Source: Streptomyces nymphaeiformis (GTDB lineage Bacteria > Actinomycetota > Actinomycetes > Streptomycetales > Streptomycetaceae). From it: 64,000 bases of DNA. How positions within the stretch are numbered: the first letter of the stretch is position 1; each line of letters opens with the position of its first letter. The notes below the pieces were generated by a model, which saw only the letters and a list, made by a program, of their open reading frames with translations, made no database searches and was not told the DNA's origin. The DNA is taken from positions 659,335-723,334 of the forward strand of contig NZ_JACHJY010000004.1 in NCBI RefSeq assembly GCF_014203895.1, read 5' to 3'. Of the stretch, positions 8,025 to 16,774 are shown piece after piece. Made by a program: the position numbers and the translations under genes.

Positions 8025-8657
8025 TCAGGGCGTGTAGCGGCGGAGGAACATCTCCACCCCGTCCACGACGAGCCGCTCGCTCAGCTCCTCGGTGAGCTCC
8101 GTCCCGTACTGCTCGAACACCATCTGCGGGAAGACGAGCAGCGAGTACAGCTGGAGGACGGCGACCTCCAGGTCCGGGATCGCGAGCCGGCCGCGGTCGG
8201 CGAGGGCGCGCAGGGCGTCCGCGACGGCGGGGTGGTGGCCGGCCGGGCCGTGCGCGCGCCACGCGCGGCCGAGCTCGGGGAAGCGGTGGAGTTCGGTGGC
8301 GACGAGGGTGCGCAGGGCGCGGCCCTCCTCGTCGGCGCGGACGGCCCGTGCCCAGGCGCGCCCGGCCTCGGTGAGGGCGGAGCGCAGGTCCTCGGCGTCG
8401 GCGAGGGCGGAGAGGTCGGGGCCGTCGGCCTCCCCGTGCAGCGGTTCGTCGAGGGCGCCGGCGACGACGGCGGTGAAGAGGGCTTCCTTGCTGCCGAAGT
8501 GGTTGTAGACGGTGACCTTGGAGACGCCCGCCTCGGCGGCGATGGCGTCCATGCCGACGCCGAAGCCCTCGCGGAGGAAGAGGTCGCGGGCGGCCCGCAC
8601 GACGGCCTGGCGCTTGCGGGCGGCGCGGGGGCCGGCGGGGGCGGGCTTGGGTTCCAT
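8025..8657 (-). CDS. TetR-family repressor of the adjacent MFS exporter
   Basis: 210 aa. The TetR N-terminal domain is clear (RDLFLREGFGVGMDAIAAEA, GVSKVTVYNHFGSKEAL). The C-terminal domain resembles the TetR_C group of AcrR-like regulators. It is divergent from an EmrB/QacA-type exporter with only 64 bp between starts. That gap is filled by inverted repeats (8678-8716) that cover the exporter promoter, so it very likely represses the exporter and responds to an exported drug. A TAGGCT hexamer on the minus strand (8669-8664) lies 6 nt before its ATG (leaderless). Confidence 0.9.
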   Translation of the reverse strand: MEPKPAPAGPRAARKRQAVVRAARDLFLREGFGVGMDAIAAEAGVSKVTVYNHFGSKEALFTAVVAGALDEPLHGEADGPDLSALADAEDLRSALTEAGRAWARAVRADEEGRALRTLVATELHRFPELGRAWRAHGPAGHHPAVADALRALADRGRLAIPDLEVAVLQLYSLLVFPQMVFEQYGTELTEELSERLVVDGVEMFLRRYTP

Positions 8658-8677
8658 GGCCGGAGCCTACCAAGCGA

Positions 8678-8716
8678 ACTGTACTGTTGAGTTCAACTGT
8701 ACTGTGCCGTACAGTT
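8678..8716. promoter_or_regulatory. TetR operator overlapping the MFS promoter
   Basis: AACTGTAC occurs at 8678 and 8695, and its complement GTACAGTT at 8709-8716, giving the palindrome AACTGTAC-N6-GTACAGTT. GTTGA-GT-TCAAC (8686-8697) is nested between them. The exporter promoter is embedded: -35 TTGAGT (8687-8692), 17-bp spacer, -10 TACAGT (8710-8715), then 6 nt to the ATG at 8722. A bound TetR would block it. Confidence 0.7.
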
Positions 8717-8721
8717 CAGTT

Positions 8722-10137
8722 ATGGCCCTCGACACTGCCCTCGCAGACGTCCGTTCCCGCCGCTGGACCGCCCTCGCGCTGATCTGCACGGCCCAGTTCA
8801 TGCTGATCCTCGACGTCACCGTCGTGAACGTCGCCCTGCCCGCCGTCGCCGCCGACCTGGACCTCGGGCGCACCGCCCTGACCTGGGTCGTCACCGCGTA
8901 CACCCTCTGCTTCGGCGGCCTGATGCTCCTGGGCGGCCGCCTGGCGGACGCCCTGGGCGCCCGCCGGATGCTCCTCACCGGCCTGACCCTCTTCACCACC
9001 GCATCACTGATCTGCGGCCTGGCCCCGAACGCCACGGTCCTCCTCTCCGGCCGCGTGGCCCAGGGCATCGGCGCCGCACTGCTCTCCCCGGCGGCACTCG
9101 CCCTCGTCACCCTCACCTTCCACGGCCCCGAACGGGCCCGGGCGCTCGGCGTCTGGGCGGCCGTCGGCGGCACCGGCTCCGCCGTCGGCGTCCTCCTCGG
9201 CGGTGCCCTCACGTCCGGCCCGGGCTGGCCGTGGATCTTCTACGTGAACGTCCCGACGGGCCTGGCGCTCCTGGCCGTACTCCCGAGACTGCTCCCGAAG
9301 GACCCCGCCGCGCCCACGGTCACCCGGCACCTGGACGTCCCGGGCGCCCTCCTCGTCACCACCGCCACCGGCGCGCTCGTCTACGGCCTCGTCCAGGCGG
9401 GCGACTCGGGCTGGACGGCCCCGGCGACCCTGCTGCCCCTGGTGGGCGCGGTCGTGCTCTACGCGACCTTCGCGACGGTGGAACGAAGGACCCGCACCCC
9501 GCTCATGGACCTGAGGATGCTGACCAGGCGCCCGGTCGTCGCGGGCTCCCTGCTCATGCTGGTCGCGACCGCGCTCCTGATCGCGTTCTTCTTCCTGGGC
9601 TCGATGCGGCTCCAGCACGTCGACGGCATGGACGCCTTCCGCACCGGACTCCTCTTCCTCCCGGTCGCCCTCACCACGGCGATCGGCGCGCACCTCGGCT
9701 CCCACCTGGTCACGAAGGCCGGCCCGCGCGCCTGCGCCACCGGCGGCACGGCCCTGGCGGCCGCCGGCTGCGCGCCCCTCGCGTTCCTCAGCCCCACCGC
9801 CGACCCGTGGACGACCCTCCTGCCGGCCCTGGCCACGGCGGCCCTGGGCCTGGGCGCGGTCTTCGTCACGGCGACCACGACGGCCCTCGGCCTGATCCCC
9901 GCGCACGAGGCCGGGCTCGCCTCCGGCATCGTCAACACCTTCCACGAGGTCGGCGGCACGATCGGCGTGGCCCTCGCCTCCACCCTCGCCCTCACCACCA
10001 CACCCCCCACCCCGTCCGGCTTCACCACGGCCTTCACGGCCTGCACCCTGACGGCCGCGGCAGCAGCCCTGACCTCCCCCTTCCTCATCCCCCGAGGCAG
10101 GCCCCACACGACCGGCGGGGCCCACGGGATGCACTGA
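8722..10137 (+). CDS. MFS drug exporter, DHA2 (EmrB/QacA) family
   Basis: 471 aa with about 14 hydrophobic segments, the layout of the 14-TMS DHA2 proton antiporters. Visible signatures are LDVTVVNVALPAVAADL in TM1, GGRLADALGARRM in the TM2-3 loop (motif A), GRVAQGIGAALLSPAAL (TM4), and GSAVGVLLGGAL with PWIFYVNVPTG (motif C region). Start is ATG 8722, placed directly behind a -10 box; the upstream frame overlaps the tetR gene and is not used. Expression is probably controlled by the divergent TetR. Substrate unknown; multidrug or antibiotic export is the family role. Confidence 0.92.
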   Translation: MALDTALADVRSRRWTALALICTAQFMLILDVTVVNVALPAVAADLDLGRTALTWVVTAYTLCFGGLMLLGGRLADALGARRMLLTGLTLFTTASLICGLAPNATVLLSGRVAQGIGAALLSPAALALVTLTFHGPERARALGVWAAVGGTGSAVGVLLGGALTSGPGWPWIFYVNVPTGLALLAVLPRLLPKDPAAPTVTRHLDVPGALLVTTATGALVYGLVQAGDSGWTAPATLLPLVGAVVLYATFATVERRTRTPLMDLRMLTRRPVVAGSLLMLVATALLIAFFFLGSMRLQHVDGMDAFRTGLLFLPVALTTAIGAHLGSHLVTKAGPRACATGGTALAAAGCAPLAFLSPTADPWTTLLPALATAALGLGAVFVTATTTALGLIPAHEAGLASGIVNTFHEVGGTIGVALASTLALTTTPPTPSGFTTAFTACTLTAAAAALTSPFLIPRGRPHTTGGAHGMH

Positions 10138-10167
10138 GACCGGCCCGTGCGCGGGCCCGGCCACGGC

Positions 10168-10584
10168 TCAGTCCTGGCTCGGGCCCGTCTCGTCGATCGG
10201 GCGGATGACCACCGGGTACTCCGGGGAGCCGGGTGGGACCGGGCAGCGGGCGACCTGGGCGGCGATCTCCGTGACGCGGTCCAGGGAGGCGCAGTCCAGG
10301 ACCCAGTAGCCGGCGAGGACCTCCTTGGTCTCGGCGTACGGGCCGTCGGTGACGACCGGTTCGCCGTCGGCGTCCACCGTGACGAAGCGGGTCGTGGACG
10401 GGGCGGCGAGGCCCTGCGCGTCGACCATCTCGCCGCGCGCGGACACCTCCTCGTTGATCGCGTTCATGTGGTCGAACATCGCCTTGAGCTGCGTCTTGTC
10501 CCAGGAGGGGTACTGCGCGGTGCCGCGCCCCGTCATCGCCTCGTAGTCGGCCTGCGCGCCCTGCACCATCACCAGGTACTTCAT
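10168..10584 (-). CDS. YciI / DGPF-domain protein
   Basis: 138 aa. MKYLVMVQG start, DGPYAETKEVLAGYWVLDC core (the DGPF motif appears as DGPY) and an IRPI ending are typical of YciI-like (YCII, PF03795) ferredoxin-fold proteins. These are often encoded beside ECF sigma factors, but none is here. Start ATG 10584 has GGAGG 6 nt upstream; the frame extending to 10713 is not conserved. Biochemical function of this family is unclear. Confidence 0.88.
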   Translation of the reverse strand: MKYLVMVQGAQADYEAMTGRGTAQYPSWDKTQLKAMFDHMNAINEEVSARGEMVDAQGLAAPSTTRFVTVDADGEPVVTDGPYAETKEVLAGYWVLDCASLDRVTEIAAQVARCPVPPGSPEYPVVIRPIDETGPSQD

Positions 10585-10709
10585 GACTCCTCCTTGCTCC
10601 TCGGGCCGTACTGCCTCTCGCAGCAGAGTCGGAGCCGGGGCGCCGTTCTCGACACCGCGCGGGCGGAAACCGGGAAAAGGGGGGAATTCACTCGATCGGC
10701 CGCCTGCGC

Positions 10710-11885
10710 TCACCCTGTACTGAGCTCCCGCTCCAGCGGCGTCCGGAAGCGGGGCGTCACCCGGACGTCACCCAGCCATCCCGTCAGCCGTTCCGTCTCC
10801 GCCGCGATCGCCCGCTCCGCCTCCGCGCCCGCGTCGGCGAGGAGCCGGTGGGCGAGGGCGCCGTCCGGGCGCTGCGCCCAGCCGCCGACGATCCGGCCGT
10901 TCCACCACACCGTCGGCCCGATGTTCCCGCTGCGGTCGAAGAGCGCCGCCCGGTGGGCCGGGTCCAGGTACCAGTCGCGGGCCTGCCAGCCCATCGCCGT
11001 CGGGTCGAGCGCGGGCAGCAGCGCCGCCCACGGCTCCGGCTCCGGTACGGGCTCCAGGTCGTCCGGCAGGACGTGACCCGTCCCCTCGTCCAGCGTCACC
11101 GGCAGCGCCCCGACCTCCGCGAGCGCCCTCCGCACGTCCGTGACCTTCCACCCCGTCCACCAGGTCAGGTCCGCCTCGGTCGCCGGCCCGCACGACCCGA
11201 GCCAGTGCCGCATCAGCTCCGCCCGCGCCTCCGCCGGGTCCAGCGCGGGACGGGCCTCGGCGAGCGCCCACCGGAAGCGGCTCGACGTCCACGTCCCCTG
11301 CGGCCGGCCCCGTACGATCCGCCCCTCCATGCCGAGCACCCGCAGCACCCGGCTCGCCACCGACTGCACGCCCTCCTGGCGGGTGCCGGGACCGTACACG
11401 TACGTCGACCTCAACCTCGGTACGGCCTCGCCGAGTTCGGCCCCCGTCGCCTCTCCCCGTACGGCCAGCTCCGCGAGGACGAGCCGCTCGGTCTCCGCGA
11501 GCCAGGCCCCGTCGAAGTCGCTGCCGGCCGCCAAGTGCTTGAGGAGCGCGGTCCGTTCGCGGACGGCGGCTGGCCGGGTCGTCGAGGCCTGGACGGCGGC
11601 GGCGAGGGAGGACGGGAAGACGAACACCGTGTGCCGCATGCCGTGCATCCGGACCAGCGCCCCGTCCTCGTACAGCGCCCGCTCCACCGCCCCCACCGGC
11701 TCGACGCCCCCGCGGAGCCGCGCCGCCACCGCGAGGAAAACGCTCGCCGGATCCGTCCCGTGCAGCGCCACGAGCGCACCCCCGGCCTCCGCCGCCGACC
11801 CCGCCCGCGCACTCCCCGCCAGCCGGTGCCGCACCCCGAGCCGGGCCCGCCGCTCCGCCGCGTCGATGAACCTCGTGTCTCCCAT
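10710..11885 (-). CDS. winged-helix DNA-binding protein, AlkZ/HTH_42-like
   Basis: 391 aa. It matches the HTH_42 (DUF1006) superfamily that includes the Streptomyces DNA glycosylase AlkZ: N-terminal RLAGS...ALVALHGTDPASVFLAVAAR, MHGMRHTVFVFP, central winged-helix repeats, and C-terminal DPTAMGWQARDWYL and WNGRIVGGWAQRPDG. AlkZ unhooks azinomycin interstrand crosslinks; most family members are of unknown specificity. The family catalytic Gln-x-Gln signature is not evident to me in this copy, so glycosylase activity should not be assumed. It lies 15 bp from the hydrolase at 11901, same strand. Confidence 0.8.
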   Translation of the reverse strand: MGDTRFIDAAERRARLGVRHRLAGSARAGSAAEAGGALVALHGTDPASVFLAVAARLRGGVEPVGAVERALYEDGALVRMHGMRHTVFVFPSSLAAAVQASTTRPAAVRERTALLKHLAAGSDFDGAWLAETERLVLAELAVRGEATGAELGEAVPRLRSTYVYGPGTRQEGVQSVASRVLRVLGMEGRIVRGRPQGTWTSSRFRWALAEARPALDPAEARAELMRHWLGSCGPATEADLTWWTGWKVTDVRRALAEVGALPVTLDEGTGHVLPDDLEPVPEPEPWAALLPALDPTAMGWQARDWYLDPAHRAALFDRSGNIGPTVWWNGRIVGGWAQRPDGALAHRLLADAGAEAERAIAAETERLTGWLGDVRVTPRFRTPLERELSTG

Positions 11886-11900
11886 GGGCCCATGATGGCG

Positions 11901-12692
11901 TCAGGCCCCCAGGAACCCGGTCACCGTCTTCACGAACTCGTCCTCCTTCTCGAAGAACATGACGTGACCGGCGTCGATCTCCGCGTACGTGCTGCGGGCG
12001 ATCGCCGCGTGCAGCTCCCGGCTGTTCTCCACCGGCACGGTGATGTCCTGCGTCCCGCCGATGACCAGCGTCTCCGCCGTGATCCGGGGCAGCAGCGCGC
12101 GGATGTCGACCGCCAGGTCCAGCGCCACGTGCCGCAGGGTGCCCGGCGTGGGCGGCATGTTCGGGATGAGGGCCTCGACGCCCTCGCGGCCGATCGAGTT
12201 GAGGAAGCCGCGGCTGAACCCGGTCATCGTCACGCTCCGCCCGAAGCCCGCCGGGTCGAACTCGCCGAGCCGCTGCCACAGCGTGAACAGGTTCCGCAGG
12301 TACTCGTCGCCGCCGGTGTACGCCCACCCCGCGACCAGCACGAGCCGCTCGACCAGGTCGGGGCGGAGGGCGGCGACGGCCGCGGACACCGGGGCGCCCA
12401 TCGAGAACCCGAGGAGGTCGACCGGGCCGAGGCCCGCGTCCTCGATCACCGCGATCACCTGCGCGGCGAGCGTCTCGACGGTCAGCGCCCCGCCGTCGTC
12501 GACGGTCCGGTCGGCACCGGACAGGTCCAGGGTGATCACCCGGCGGTCCCCGGTGAAACGGGGCGCGGTCTGGCCCCAGTTGATGACGGCGCCGCCGGAA
12601 CCGGTGCCGTGCACGAGGAGGAGCGCGGGCCCGGCGCCCGAGCCTTCGACGTCGTAGTGGACGCGGGCGGTGCCGACGGTGACGGTGGCCAT
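11901..12692 (-). CDS. alpha/beta hydrolase
   Basis: 263 aa. LLLVHGTGSGG (oxyanion), nucleophile elbow GFSMGAP, late Asp (GGTQDITVP) and His (AGHVMFFE) form a full triad. It resembles haloperoxidase/esterase-type hydrolases. Start ATG 12692 (MATVTVGTARVHYDVEGSG). The frame extends to 12869, but the extra 59 residues are low-complexity and overlap the promoter repeats at 12720-12783. Divergent from an XRE regulator at 12887, which may control it. Substrate unknown. Confidence 0.87.
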   Translation of the reverse strand: MATVTVGTARVHYDVEGSGAGPALLLVHGTGSGGAVINWGQTAPRFTGDRRVITLDLSGADRTVDDGGALTVETLAAQVIAVIEDAGLGPVDLLGFSMGAPVSAAVAALRPDLVERLVLVAGWAYTGGDEYLRNLFTLWQRLGEFDPAGFGRSVTMTGFSRGFLNSIGREGVEALIPNMPPTPGTLRHVALDLAVDIRALLPRITAETLVIGGTQDITVPVENSRELHAAIARSTYAEIDAGHVMFFEKEDEFVKTVTGFLGA

Positions 12693-12719
12693 GATCTCTG
12701 CTCCAGGTGGATCCGGGCT

Positions 12720-12783
12720 CCCCGGTGGGGAGGCGGTGGCTGACCCCGGCCGTTCCCCGGCGGGGAGGCGGTCGGTGGCTGAC
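12720..12783. repeat. imperfect direct repeats in a divergent promoter
   Basis: Two copies of a 25-29 bp unit, CCCCGGtGGGGAGGCGGTGG... at 12720-12744 and CCCCGGcGGGGAGGCGGTCGG... at 12755-12783. Each begins with a CCCC-N3-GGGG dyad and ends GGTGGCTGAC. They lie between the hydrolase and XRE-regulator starts, as expected of tandem operators. Confidence 0.55.
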
Positions 12784-12886
12784 ACCGAGGACTCTGCCGA
12801 CCCCCGGAAGCGCCCGGGAGAGCCCTTCCGAGCCTGGGACCGCCGATCCCTGGATACGGCCGCCCGCACCCGGCACCATGATCGGC

Positions 12887-13750
12887 ATGACGACCGACCG
12901 CACCGACCGCGTCGACCGGCGCGAACTCGCCGACTTCCTGCGGCGTTCCCGCGAACGGGTCCGCCCCCAGGACGCGGGCCTCCCGGCCGGCCCCCGGCGC
13001 CGCACGCCCGGACTGCGCCGCGAGGAGGTCGCCCAGCTCGCCGGCATGTCCGCCGACTACTACATCCGCCTGGAGCAGGCCCGCGGCCCGCAGCCCTCGC
13101 CGCAGATGCTCGGCGCGCTCGCCCGCGCGCTGCGCCTCGACAACGACGGGCGCGACCACCTCCACCTCCTCGCCGGCCACCGACCGCCCGCCGGCGCCAC
13201 GGCCGGCGACCACGTCGCCCCGGGCCTCCTCCACCTCCTGGACCAGCTGGAGACGACCCCCGCGCAGATCCTGAGCGACCTCGGGGACGTCCTCGCCCAG
13301 AACGCGATGGCCCAGTCCCTGCTCGGCGGGGTGTGCACGGTGTCCGAGCACGGGCGGAACGTGGTGTGGCGCTGGTTCGCCGACCCGGCGAACCGCGCCG
13401 CGTACCCGGCCGAGGAGCACGCGTACTACAGCCGCCTGCACGTCGCCGACCTGCGCGCCGCCGTCGGCCGCCGCTCCGGCGACCCGGCCTCCCTGCGCCT
13501 GGTGGAACGCCTGCGCGGGGCGAGCGGGGAGTTCACGGAGCTGTGGGAGCGGCACGAGGTGGCGGTCCGCCGGCACAGCCGGATGCGGGTCGCGCACCCG
13601 GTGATCGGCGCGGTCGACCTGGACTGCCAGGTGCTGCTCGCCCCGGAGGGAGAGCAGCGCCTCGTCCTCTACACCCCGCCGCCGGGCACGGACGCGGGGG
13701 AGCGCCTGGCCCTGCTGCGGGTGGTGGGCACGGAGCAGTTCGCCCGGTAG
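12887..13750 (+). CDS. XRE-family regulator with MmyB-like ligand domain
   Basis: 287 aa. The N-terminal helix-turn-helix is RTPGLRREEVAQLAGMSADYYIRLEQ (key pieces REEVAQLAG and YYIRLEQ). The C-terminal MmyB-like domain (GDVLAQNAMAQSLL ... WRWFADPANR ... DLRAAVGRR) binds small hydrophobic ligands in related proteins. This architecture is very common in Streptomyces. Start uncertain: ATG 12887 (MTTDRTDRVDRRELADFLRR) is preferred, but ATG 12878 is three codons earlier and no strong RBS decides. Divergent from the hydrolase at 11901-12692; self- and target regulation through the 12720-12783 repeats is inferred. Confidence 0.87.
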   Translation: MTTDRTDRVDRRELADFLRRSRERVRPQDAGLPAGPRRRTPGLRREEVAQLAGMSADYYIRLEQARGPQPSPQMLGALARALRLDNDGRDHLHLLAGHRPPAGATAGDHVAPGLLHLLDQLETTPAQILSDLGDVLAQNAMAQSLLGGVCTVSEHGRNVVWRWFADPANRAAYPAEEHAYYSRLHVADLRAAVGRRSGDPASLRLVERLRGASGEFTELWERHEVAVRRHSRMRVAHPVIGAVDLDCQVLLAPEGEQRLVLYTPPPGTDAGERLALLRVVGTEQFAR

Positions 13751-13767
13751 GCGGTCGCCCGGCGCGC

Positions 13768-14829
13768 TCAGACGGCGGCGGCGCGCTCTCCCAACGGCCG
13801 CCGCCGCAGCGCCGGATCGGCGAGGACGGGCGACCGCCAGGCGCCGTCCGGCTGGTACAGGTTGGTCCCCGGCGGGACGATCGCGTCGATCCGGTCGAGG
13901 GCCTCGTCGGCGAGGACGACCGGCGCGCCCTTGAGGAGCCCTTCCAGCTGCTCCATCGTCCGGGGCCCGATGATCACGGACGTGACGGCCGGGTGTGCGG
14001 CGGCGAAGGCGATCGCGAGCTCGGGCAGGGAGCACCCGATCTCGTCGGCCAGCGCGACGAACTCCTCGACGGCGTCGAGCTTGGCGGCGTTGACGGGCAG
14101 CGAGGGGTCGAAGCGGTGCGGGGTGAGCGCGGCCCGCCCGCTGGTCAGGTCGATCGCCTGCCCCTTGCGGTACTTGCCCGTGAGGAAGCCGGACGCGAGC
14201 GGACTCCAGGTCAGCACCCCCATCCCGTACTTCTGGGCGGTGGGCAGCACGTTCGCCTCGACGCCGCGCGCGAGCAGCGAGTACGGCGGCTGCTCGGAGC
14301 GGAAGCGGCGCAGCCCGCGCCGCTCGGCGACGGCGTGCGCCTCGGCGATCTCCTCGGCGGGGAAGGTGGAGCAGCCGAAGGCCCGGATCTTCCCCTGGGT
14401 GACGAGGTCGCCGAGGACGTCGAGGGTCTCCTCGATGTCGGTCCGATGATCGGGCCGGTGCACCTGATAAAGATCGATCCACTCCGTACCGAGCCGCTTG
14501 AGGCTGTTCTCGACGGCGAGGGTGATCCAACGCCGGGAGGACCCGCCCCTGTTGGGGCCTTCGCCGCCCACCGGGAAGTACACCTTGGTGGCGAGGACGG
14601 TCGCCTCGCGGCGCCGCGGGTCGCGCAGCGCCTTGCCGACGATCTCCTCGGACTCGCCGCCCGAGTACATGTCGGCGGTGTCGACGAAGTTGATGCCCTG
14701 GTCGAGGGCGGCGTGAATGATCCGGACGGACTCCTGGTGGTCCGGATTGCCGACGGCTCCGAACATCATGGTGCCGAGGCAGTAGGTGCTGACGTCGATC
14801 CCGGTCCCGCCGAGTATCCGATAGCGCAT
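13768..14829 (-). CDS. aldo/keto reductase
   Basis: 353 aa TIM-barrel NADPH oxidoreductase. The catalytic tetrad is visible as Asp and Tyr in FVDTADMYSGGESEE, Lys in ATKVYFPVG and His in YQVHRPD. The cofactor-binding SVIIGPRTMEQLE lies near the C-terminus. It resembles the YajO/Gcy-like group acting on assorted aldehydes. Start ATG 14829 lies 6 nt behind a TAGAGT -10 box in a MerR-type promoter (14836-14866), so transcription is probably inducible and the mRNA leaderless. It converges with the XRE gene (17-bp gap). Confidence 0.93.
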   Translation of the reverse strand: MRYRILGGTGIDVSTYCLGTMMFGAVGNPDHQESVRIIHAALDQGINFVDTADMYSGGESEEIVGKALRDPRRREATVLATKVYFPVGGEGPNRGGSSRRWITLAVENSLKRLGTEWIDLYQVHRPDHRTDIEETLDVLGDLVTQGKIRAFGCSTFPAEEIAEAHAVAERRGLRRFRSEQPPYSLLARGVEANVLPTAQKYGMGVLTWSPLASGFLTGKYRKGQAIDLTSGRAALTPHRFDPSLPVNAAKLDAVEEFVALADEIGCSLPELAIAFAAAHPAVTSVIIGPRTMEQLEGLLKGAPVVLADEALDRIDAIVPPGTNLYQPDGAWRSPVLADPALRRRPLGERAAAV

Positions 14830-14835
14830 GGCCGC

Positions 14836-14866
14836 ACTCTAGGAACTGGAGTGCACTCCAAGGCAA
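14836..14866 (-). promoter_or_regulatory. MerR-type promoter (19-bp spacer with dyad)
   Basis: On the minus strand: -35 TTGCCT (14866-14861), exactly 19 bp, then -10 TAGAGT (14841-14836), then 6 nt to the aldo/keto reductase ATG. The spacer carries the 12-bp perfect palindrome GGAGTGCACTCC (14848-14859). An overlong 19-bp spacer containing a dyad is the signature of promoters that MerR-family activators untwist. The site lies inside the last codons of the upstream hydrolase gene. Confidence 0.7.
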
Positions 14867-15696
14867 GGGTCGAAGGAGTCGTCCAGGAATCCGAGGATCG
14901 CCCCGCTCAGCACCTCGGGCCGCTCCAGGTGCACGTCGTGCCCGGCGCCGGGCACGCTCATCCCGTGGAGGCCGGCCTGGATCCGGACCATCTCGGCGTA
15001 CTCGTCCCCACCGATGATCCCGCCCTGCGCGCCCTCTCCGAGAACGGCGAGGGCGGGACGGCGAACGGCGGCCCACTCGCCCCAGAAGGCCCGACGGCCG
15101 TTCTCGTCCAGGGACCGCACCATGACGTCGACCTCGAACCGCGGCCGGAATCCCCCGTCCCGCTCCTCGAGCCCGTCGGCCCATCCTTCCCCCACGGCCC
15201 GCTTGCCGTTCCCGAGGTACTCGACGGCCGCCTCCCGCGAGGGGAAGGGCACCGGCCAAGCCCGGAGCCAGCCCCCGATGAGCTCACCGAGGCCCGGGTC
15301 GCCGGGTCCGGGCCCGGCCTCGACGAGGACGAGCGCGCGGGGGAGCCGGGGATGGGCGGCGGCGGTGAGGAGCGCGGTGTGGCCGCCGAGCGACTGACCG
15401 ACCAACAGGGGCCGTACGAGGCCGAGTTCCTCGACGACGGCGACGACATCGGCGACGTACGCGGCACGCGAGACGTCCGCCGGGTGCCGCTCGCTGCGGC
15501 CGTGCCCGCGCTGGTCGAGGGCGACGACCCGGTGACCGGCGTCGCGGAGCAGCCGGGCGACGGCGTCCCACTCGCCGGAGTGCCCGGCGAGCCCGTGGAG
15601 GAGGAGGGCGTCGGGCCCGGAGCCGCCCCAGTCGCGACAGGACAGCCGTACGCCGTCGCGTACGAGGGTGGACTCGGTCCAGTCAGAAGAGGTCAC
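14839..15696 (-). CDS. alpha/beta hydrolase
   Basis: 285 aa from GTG 15696. LLLHGLAGHSGEWD, LDQRGHGRS, nucleophile elbow GQSLGGH and the C-terminal His (GAGHDVHLERPE) place it in the lipase/epoxide-hydrolase-like S33 group. The frame runs further upstream to 16698 but overlaps the ArsR gene, so GTG 15696 (VTSSDWTESTLV) is used. It is 14 bp downstream of the ArsR stop at 15711, and the two are probably co-transcribed. Its 3' end contains the MerR-type promoter of the next gene. Substrate unknown. Confidence 0.85.
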   Translation of the reverse strand: MTSSDWTESTLVRDGVRLSCRDWGGSGPDALLLHGLAGHSGEWDAVARLLRDAGHRVVALDQRGHGRSERHPADVSRAAYVADVVAVVEELGLVRPLLVGQSLGGHTALLTAAAHPRLPRALVLVEAGPGPGDPGLGELIGGWLRAWPVPFPSREAAVEYLGNGKRAVGEGWADGLEERDGGFRPRFEVDVMVRSLDENGRRAFWGEWAAVRRPALAVLGEGAQGGIIGGDEYAEMVRIQAGLHGMSVPGAGHDVHLERPEVLSGAILGFLDDSFDPCLGVHSSS

Positions 15697-15710
15697 CCGC
15701 CCATCCTCCC

Positions 15711-16688
15711 TCACGGGTGCAGGAGTTGATCGGCGACGGCGGTGCGGGCGTAGAGGACGGAGCGGCCGCTGCGGTGGGCGGTGACGAGGCCGGCGTTGCG
15801 GAGGGCGATGAGGTGCTGGGAGACGCCGGCGGCGGACATGCCGCACTGGCCGGCGAGCTGGGTGGTGGAGGCTGGGGTGTCGAGCTCGGTGAGGAGCAGG
15901 GTGCGGGAACGGCCGAGGACGGCGGCGACGGCGTCCACGGCGTCGGCGGTACGGGGCTCCCAGACGCTCCCGAATCCGCGGGCCGGGTAGGCGAGTTGGG
16001 GCGGATCGGGGTGGACGGAGCGGGTGAGGACGCTGGGCCAGGCGAAGACGGAGGGGATGAGGAGCAGCCCGGAGCCCGCCTGGTCGCGGGTGAGGGCGCA
16101 GTGCCGCCGTACGAGCCGCAGGGTGCCGTCGTCCCACCGTACGGTCTCGTGGAGCTCGCTCAGGACCCGCGCGGAACCGTGCTCGGCGACCTGCCGGGCC
16201 CGGTGGAAGACATCGGCCTCCAGGACCTTCTGGATGCGGGCCCAGTAGGGGGCGAGGGCGAGCTCCCAGTACGTCTCGATCTCGTCGGCGATCCTGGGCA
16301 GGACGGCCCCGGGGTCCTCGCGCAGCAGCCGGAGCCGGGGTTCGCGACTGCCGTCGCGCTCCAGCGCGTCGAGGTCGTCGCGTACGTCGTCGGCGCGGGC
16401 GCGGCGGAGGGCGTCGAGCTCGGCGGCGAGGGTGGGGAAGGGCCCGGCGGGTGTGGGGTTGAGGAAATCGGCGAGGTACCCCTGAGGGGGTACGAGCGCG
16501 GCGAGCCAGCCGCGGTCGAGCCCGGCGCGGACGAGCCGGGGACGCACCTGGGCGGCCCAGCGGCCGTGCGGGGCGGAGTCGGGACGGTGGGCGACGATCC
16601 GGTAGCTGGTGACGACCTCCCACATGGGGGAGACGGCGAAACGGGTCTGGGCGAGATCGGCGGCGGAGAAGCTGAGGCCGGCGTCCAT
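15711..16688 (-). CDS. ArsR-type winged-helix regulator (DUF5937)
   Basis: 325 aa. An N-terminal DUF5937-type domain (SFSAADLAQTRFAVSPMWEV, LADFLNPTPAGP) is followed by a C-terminal ArsR winged helix at about 245-320 (LAGQCGMSAAGVSQHLIALRNAGLV). This two-part design is common in Streptomyces. The first half probably senses a ligand. It is divergent from an MFS transporter (86-bp gap), the likely target. Confidence 0.87.
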   Translation of the reverse strand: MDAGLSFSAADLAQTRFAVSPMWEVVTSYRIVAHRPDSAPHGRWAAQVRPRLVRAGLDRGWLAALVPPQGYLADFLNPTPAGPFPTLAAELDALRRARADDVRDDLDALERDGSREPRLRLLREDPGAVLPRIADEIETYWELALAPYWARIQKVLEADVFHRARQVAEHGSARVLSELHETVRWDDGTLRLVRRHCALTRDQAGSGLLLIPSVFAWPSVLTRSVHPDPPQLAYPARGFGSVWEPRTADAVDAVAAVLGRSRTLLLTELDTPASTTQLAGQCGMSAAGVSQHLIALRNAGLVTAHRSGRSVLYARTAVADQLLHP

Positions 16689-16774
16689 GGGGTCTCACGT
16701 CCTGGGGAGGCGAATGGATTCGGTCAGAACTTAATCATTGGAGGGGGTCGAGGGGAAGGAAGCAAGCTCCCGGC

